Of a stretch of 64,000 nt of DNA, positions 61,859 to 64,000 are shown in pieces (the stretch's first letter is position 1; every line of letters begins with the position of its first letter). The notes under the pieces are model-generated. The model ran no database searches. It saw only the letters and a list, made by a program, of their open reading frames with translations, and had not been told where the DNA came from. The translations under genes and the position numbers were made by a program. This DNA comes from Isoetes taiwanensis. Taxonomy: Eukaryota; Streptophyta; Lycopodiopsida; Isoetales; Isoetaceae. The DNA lies in contig JAJEKV010000027.1 in the NCBI GenBank assembly GCA_021234155.1, positions 5,890,623-5,954,622 on the forward strand, written 5' to 3'.

Positions 61859-62138
61859 TGCCTAGAAGTTTATTGAAGGTAAGGGAAGGTAAGGGAGGCT
61901 TGTTCAAGATTTGAAGTTAAAGTTTTCCTAAGAGTTATTATGAGCTGAAGTTAAGCCTTTCTTTCTATGCTATGTTTTTGTGTATCATTGTTGGATATGG
62001 CCAATATTTGCTCGGACTTTTTGTTCTTTGCGACATTCATATTGAGGCATTTCCTTGTGAATATCCCAAATGTGTAGCCATTGCACCTACGAATAATTGT
62101 TTAATTGGTTTGTCCTCTGTAATAAAGTGAAACTAGGT
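61859..62138. repeat. Block B, copy 4 (5' fragment)
   Basis: The first 280 bases of B break off after GAAACTAGGT, where the inverted segment starts. Nine bases (CCTTACAAA) near the end are missing relative to B1-B3. Confidence 0.8.
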
Positions 62139-63968
62139 ATGGCTAAGCAGAAAAGTGTAATTCAAACAAAAATGGAGAAACGTTTTAGCCCTTCACTAGA
62201 ATGGTTGCTTTTATTGAAATATTCTGAATTTATATATTCATTTGTCTATTCTTTACTCGTTTTGTTTCCTAATACATATATATTATACAAGAATTTAGCG
62301 CCGGTGAAGCCGGCGCCTTATGCACACCTGAAACCAAGCCTAAGTGTGCGACATGCAAAGGAAGCATCGATCCTCATGCATCAAGATATATACAGGTTGA
62401 GACTTTGACCTGATATATCTTGTTTGGGTTTTTTATTCTTTATTTTTAATTTGCCTCTTGAAGTAATATCTCCTGTGAAGTCTAGTTGACCAGTAGTTTA
62501 GCAAGAGGAAATGAAAATATGTATCTCTCCGTAGATTGATTGGGATATTGTTCTACATTGGCAAATTAGAGAAGTTGCTATGGGCCTCGTGGAGAATATG
62601 CATGCTTGTCAATAATTTAATCACAATAATGTGATTTGCGCATAAAAGCTTGGGCAACTAGATTGGATAGTTGTGCCACGTAACGATGGCTATGATAAAA
62701 TATATTTTTTGGATTAAGATCATTATTTTGGACATTTCCATATTTTTTCCTATCCTTTTGTTTTTAAAGGTCTTTGTAAATGATTCTACGTGGATACAAC
62801 ATACTCCCTAATCAAATTTTAGCAAATCTATTTTCATATTCCTTTTTGTTTTTCCATAACGATTTGTTCATCTACTCATCCAAGAAGAGGAATAGTTTGG
62901 CAGGCAGTGTATTCTTCTCTAACTTCAAAATGTCTTGTTAAATTTATTCATGTCATACGCTAAATTATTACCTATGCATTTTTTTACTTCAAAATGTCTT
63001 GGTAAATTTATTCATGTCATACGCTAAATTACGGCCTATGCATTTTTTGCAAATGGGTCTGATGTATACTTGAAAATCATAACCCATTGTGAAGATTGCA
63101 CTAGGCCTCTGTAAATGAATATGTTAAGTTGGCAATACTATGGGGTAATATGCCATATCTGAATAACACTAAGGAAGTAGCAAAATGTACTAAGAAATTA
63201 TCTTGGTTACCACCATGACTGAGATGACAATCAATTCAGACAACTAAATAAATAATTTGGAATCAAAATATGCAATGGAGTAAATGTCTTTGCAGTAACA
63301 ATCTAGCATGTAATTACTATAGGCTATGTTGCAGTTTTTTTGTTACTACAACCAACACCACGAGAATGAATGCTTGTGAATTGCTGATTCACAACATTGC
63401 TCTACCCTATTGAGGAAGCTGTCGGACATGCAATAAGATCCCTTGTGATGCGGCAAAATTTCCACCACCTTGCTTTCCCAATATAATTCTCTCCAGAAAT
63501 TGGACTAGTAATGTCTATGGCATTGCAATTTCAGTACCTAATAGCAAGTTTCAAACTCACTCAAATTTCAAACAAAGCTTGTCGCCATAATATATATTCG
63601 TAGCTATGGCACAAATCTTAGACAGGGATCAAGAGCTCGGATGGTTATAGCTTGCATGTAATACATGCAAAATATGTAAAGGGACGTCAGAGAACCTATT
63701 TATTGTGAAAATCACATGAGGCTTAGGAAAAACAAATCCCCTTGGAATACCATTACAGAGGGAGGACTCGAGTAAAATCACACTCACTTGTGGAAAACAT
63801 GTATGCGGTACATTATAAAACTCTACAAATAAATACTGACTGCATTTCGACTTTGAAGTCCATGTTGAATTTTAAGGATGCCACAAAATAGTATACTTTG
63901 ACATTTGGGTAGAGCTTTGGAAGCTCAATTAACATCTTTATATGTGGCAAATATTATGTATGTATATG
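62139..63968 (-). repeat. Inverted copy of the G/A junction segment
   Basis: This is the reverse complement of about 27790-29655 (G1 end and A2 start), including the GC hairpin (62298-62316) and the inverted 63-bp tandem. It is closer to G1 than to G2: it keeps the GAGATAC segment near 62520 and the intact hairpin. It forms a long inverted repeat with 53.5-55.3 kb, separated by about 6.8 kb. Confidence 0.85.
63841..63955 (-). pseudogene. MSH4-like last exon, inverted copy
   Basis: The minus strand repeats the final MSH4-like exon (ELPKLYPNVKVYYF) of G1 and G2. Upstream exons are cut off at the junction near 63969. Confidence 0.65.
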
Positions 63969-64000
63969 AATAGAATAGAATAGAATAGTTTTTAACGCCC
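63969..64000 (-). mobile_element. CTATT-tailed element end (continues past window)
   Basis: On the minus strand the sequence reads GGGCGTTAAAAA and then CTATT repeats, directly abutting G-block DNA. This is the same end as at 13892-13920, so it is probably the tail of a related element lying beyond the right edge. Confidence 0.45.

Noticed and set aside
1-64000. CRISPR arrays, bacterial operons, rRNA, tRNA or integrated plant pararetrovirus genes
   Set aside because: No regularly spaced repeats, ribosome-binding sites or operon layout, no tRNA cloverleaf, and no coat, movement or protease-RT polyprotein motifs were seen. The only reverse transcriptase is of the LINE type.

Overview
This is eukaryotic nuclear DNA from a land plant. 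It is AT-rich and intron-bearing, and only short reading frames survive. The plant assignment rests on three U6 snRNA genes with plant-type Pol III promoters (upstream sequence element, 23 bp, TATA box, start about 30 bp further on), degraded exons of a MutS homologue of the MSH4 type, BTB/POZ exons joined across a GT-AG intron, PPR-like debris, and a plant-type LINE with an RT domain and a zf-RVT zinc motif. The lineage cannot be told from the sequence alone. No complete protein-coding gene is convincing anywhere in the window.

The window is a mosaic of long, near-identical blocks. I name them A (PPR-like relic plus U6), D and E (exon-like fragments), C and H (spacers), B (BTB exons), F (carries a Helitron-type terminus) and G (MSH4-like exons). 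The order is: A1 722-8690, D/E 8690-10226, B1 10227-13320, unique sequence and a mobile-element end 13321-13924, D-C-H-E pieces 13925-15759, F1 15760-18918, D-C-E 18919-20381, B2 20382-23466, C-H-G1 23467-29483, A2 29484-31646, LINE 31647-34287, C/H fragment 34288-34621, A3 34622-39800, D/E 39801-41347, F2 41348-44513, D-C-E 44514-46038, B3 46039-49139, C-H-G2 49140-55159, A4 55160-60300, D/E 60301-61858, a piece of B 61859-62138, and an inverted piece of G/A 62139-63968. The F-to-A stretch is repeated at a spacing of about 25.6-25.7 kb, and A3 to A4 at about 20.5 kb.

The U6 genes are the only plausibly functional loci. U6-2 (39621) and U6-3 (60116) look intact. U6-1 (8512) has internal changes. 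The MSH4-like and BTB copies share stops or splice relationships between blocks, so they were probably already broken before the blocks were duplicated.

Differences between copies concentrate at CAG/CTG and CCGG-type sites and are not simple C-to-T changes. This looks more like methylation-linked basecalling error in the assembly than biological divergence, so frame disruptions at such sites should be read with caution.
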